Source: Oscillospiraceae bacterium (GTDB taxonomy: Bacteria > Bacillota > Clostridia > Oscillospirales > Butyricicoccaceae). Taken from it: a stretch of DNA of 35,443 bases. Location of the stretch: assembly GCA_015068285.1 (NCBI GenBank), contig SVKW01000004.1, positions 1 through 35,443 on the forward strand, given 5' to 3'. Under the pieces are notes generated by a model, which did no database searches, was not told the origin of the DNA, and was given only the letters and a program-made list of their open reading frames with translations. The translations under genes and the position numbers were made by a program. Positions 33,578 through 35,443 of the stretch are shown one piece after another (within the stretch, counting starts at the first letter, position 1; each line of letters starts with the position of its first letter).

Positions 33578-35203
33578 TTAAATTATTCCGAAGACGTCGC
33601 CCAGCATATCGGATGGCATATCGAGGCCGCCGCGTGGGGATACCGACATACCGAGGACGGAAACGCCGTCCGGCAGACAGTTGCGCTTGAACTGCTGTGT
33701 TACAAATCTGCGGAAGAATGTATTGAGTGTATTCTTGATTTCCTCCTCAGGATATTCGCTGCCGAATGCACTCATTGCGCCTGCAAAAATATCCTTTGTG
33801 TTCTTGCCGTTGAGAATATGATACATCACATAATCGTGGAGGTCATAGGAGCCGAGGATTTTTTCTGTCTTCTGGCTCATCACATCGTCAGACGGAGGGA
33901 GAAGCTCCGGAGAAATAGGCGTATCCAGAATATCCTTGAGGAATGGGGATTCCTTGGCAAACTCTGGAGTATCGGCAAGATACTTCGTGACAAATCTTAC
34001 GATAGTCTTTGGAAGACCGCCGTTTACGCCGTACATAGACATATGGTCTCCTGCGAATGTTGTGAAACCGAGGCAAAGCTCGGACATATCGCCTGTGCCC
34101 ACCATAACACCGCCGTGCTTGTTTGCAAGGTCGAGGGCAATCTGTGTGCGCTCACGAGCCTGTGCGTTTTCAAATACAACAGAGTAATCGTCGATATCGT
34201 GTTCAATATCCTTGAAGTGCTGCTTTACAGCGTCGCCGATAATGATTGTGCGGTTGTTTGGAGTTGCCGCCGCCATAAGACCGCGGGCATTTTTAAGCGT
34301 TCTGCCTGTTGTGCCAAAGCATGGAAGTGTTATCGCCATGAAAGCTTCTTCAGGCAAGCCGAGAACCTTTACAGCCTGCTTTGCAACGAGAACGGCAAGC
34401 GTACTGTCGAGACCGCCTGAAACTGCAACAACTGCGCACTTTGCATGGATGTGCTCCATACGGCGCACAAGGCTTGCAACCTGAATGTGGAAAATATCGC
34501 GGGCAAACTCATCATAGAGCTTGACATCCTTTGGAAGGAATGGAGCCTTTACAGAAAGGTCAGGCTCATATTCGGAGAATTTAGGCATACCGACAGGTGT
34601 ATAGCCCGGCTCAACATCTGCGATAATAGCGGCAAACTCTCTGATTCTGCCGAAGTTTTCACCGTAAACGCCGGCATTCTGCGCAAGAATTTCACCCTTT
34701 TCAGCGATTACCATAACGCCGTCAGGCACAGTGTCTGTTGTGCTTTCGCCGTAGCCTGCGCTTGCGTAAACGACAGGGCAAATCTTGCTCATTTCAGCAA
34801 TCTGCTCTGTTGTCTTGTGGAAGCCGAGAGCTTCTGCAGGATTTGCGGCAGGAATATACTGTACGCCGTCGATGACAACAGGCTCATTTTCGAATACTTT
34901 CTGTATATTACCAGCTTTAATATACAATACTTTATCTTTCTGACCGATTACAATGCCGCCGTTGAAGTCGCACGATGCTGTGATAAGCATATTGAGAGCA
35001 TCTTCTTCGCGCTCAATCATATTAGGGAATGATGCAAGGTCGCCCAATGTTGCGCCTGTGAGAGCGCACTCAGGGAAGAGAATCATGCGGACATTCTTTG
35101 ACCTGGCATTTTCAATGCAGTCTGTGATTTTCTGGATGTTCTTGTAAGGGCTGCCGAGGAATACGCGTGGTGTGCACGCCATAACTTTGATTTTTCCTGT
35201 CAT
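33578..35203 (-). CDS. nadE: Glutamine-dependent NAD+ synthase (nitrilase-type glutaminase + synthetase)
   Basis: N-terminal nitrilase-like LFPECALTGATLGDL; CAVVAVSGGLDSTLAVLVAKQA PP-loop; GTGDMSELCLGFTTFAGDHMSMYGVNGGLPKTIVR; start at MTGKIKVMAC (35203). Confidence 0.95.
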   Translation of the reverse strand: MTGKIKVMACTPRVFLGSPYKNIQKITDCIENARSKNVRMILFPECALTGATLGDLASFPNMIEREEDALNMLITASCDFNGGIVIGQKDKVLYIKAGNIQKVFENEPVVIDGVQYIPAANPAEALGFHKTTEQIAEMSKICPVVYASAGYGESTTDTVPDGVMVIAEKGEILAQNAGVYGENFGRIREFAAIIADVEPGYTPVGMPKFSEYEPDLSVKAPFLPKDVKLYDEFARDIFHIQVASLVRRMEHIHAKCAVVAVSGGLDSTLAVLVAKQAVKVLGLPEEAFMAITLPCFGTTGRTLKNARGLMAAATPNNRTIIIGDAVKQHFKDIEHDIDDYSVVFENAQARERTQIALDLANKHGGVMVGTGDMSELCLGFTTFAGDHMSMYGVNGGLPKTIVRFVTKYLADTPEFAKESPFLKDILDTPISPELLPPSDDVMSQKTEKILGSYDLHDYVMYHILNGKNTKDIFAGAMSAFGSEYPEEEIKNTLNTFFRRFVTQQFKRNCLPDGVSVLGMSVSPRGGLDMPSDMLGDVFGII

Positions 35204-35223
35204 AAGGCTTGTCTCCTTTATAT

Positions 35224-35323
35224 ATTGCTGACGCAATGTGATGTATTTCTTCGAAATATGATATTTTTACTGCATAAAAGTGATGTTCAGCTTCGCTGAG
35301 CGATATATTTGCCTTCGGCAAAT
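35224..35323. repeat. Class I hairpin array: five palindromes separated by 7-nt spacers
   Basis: ATTGC-TGAC-GCAAT / ATTTC-TTC-GAAAT / TTTTA-CTGCA-TAAAA / TCAGC-TTC-GCTGA / ATTTGCC-TTC-GGCAAAT, spacers GTGATGT, ATGATAT, GTGATGT, GCGATAT. Confidence 0.92.
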
Positions 35324-35355
35324 ATTGAGGTGCCTGCAGCGCGATTTGATAGGTT

Positions 35356-35403
35356 TTCTCTCCCCCCGCCTTTCAGGCACCCCCCTCGTCAGAGGGAGGC
35401 GAG
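35356..35403. repeat. Family B intergenic repeat
   Basis: TCTCTCCCCCCGCCTTTCAGGCACCCCCCTCGTCAGAGGGAGG. Confidence 0.75.
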
Positions 35404-35443
35404 AGATTGCAGCGTAGGGGAGCTGCAATCTCTCGCCTCCCTC

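Noticed and set aside
33440-34420. 326-aa plus-strand ORF
   Set aside because: Runs antisense through nadE and a family B repeat; no homology-like motifs.

Overview
This looks like an ordinary chromosomal window from a low-to-mid GC, gut-type Firmicute (Clostridia), mostly housekeeping genes on the minus strand. Minus-strand genes include psd, pssA, fchA, folD, a GATase-less guaA, a TIR-MORN protein, an M20 amidohydrolase, a YfcC-family transporter, a cyclophilin, RDD, PadR/DUF1700/DUF4097, folA, an AEC permease, nagZ, tex, EamA, MarR, RidA, WG-repeat/SLH, GNAT and nadE. Plus-strand genes include alr and an overlapping radical SAM / RAYT / pentapeptide trio. The coding content is mostly recognisable and the unusual signal is between genes. 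(1) A lysine riboswitch on the minus strand precedes a YfcC-family transporter and an M20 hydrolase. (2) A ~160-bp repeat occurs twice, directly after the stop codons of two transporter genes, with compensatory stem changes. (3) There are three arrays of perfect hairpins with different stems, separated by spacers of exactly constant length (7 nt or 10 nt). (4) A RAYT (REP-associated tyrosine transposase) gene carries two inverted GTAG-hairpin REP-like units inside its own reading frame, and about ten related GTAG-hairpins lie between genes in the same window. (5) Other stem-variable palindrome families form mosaic intergenic islands. (6) There is one TIR + MORN-repeat fusion. I found no rRNA, tRNA, CRISPR array, prophage or complete IS. 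All calls come from reading the sequence; no database search was possible, so novelty is unproven.
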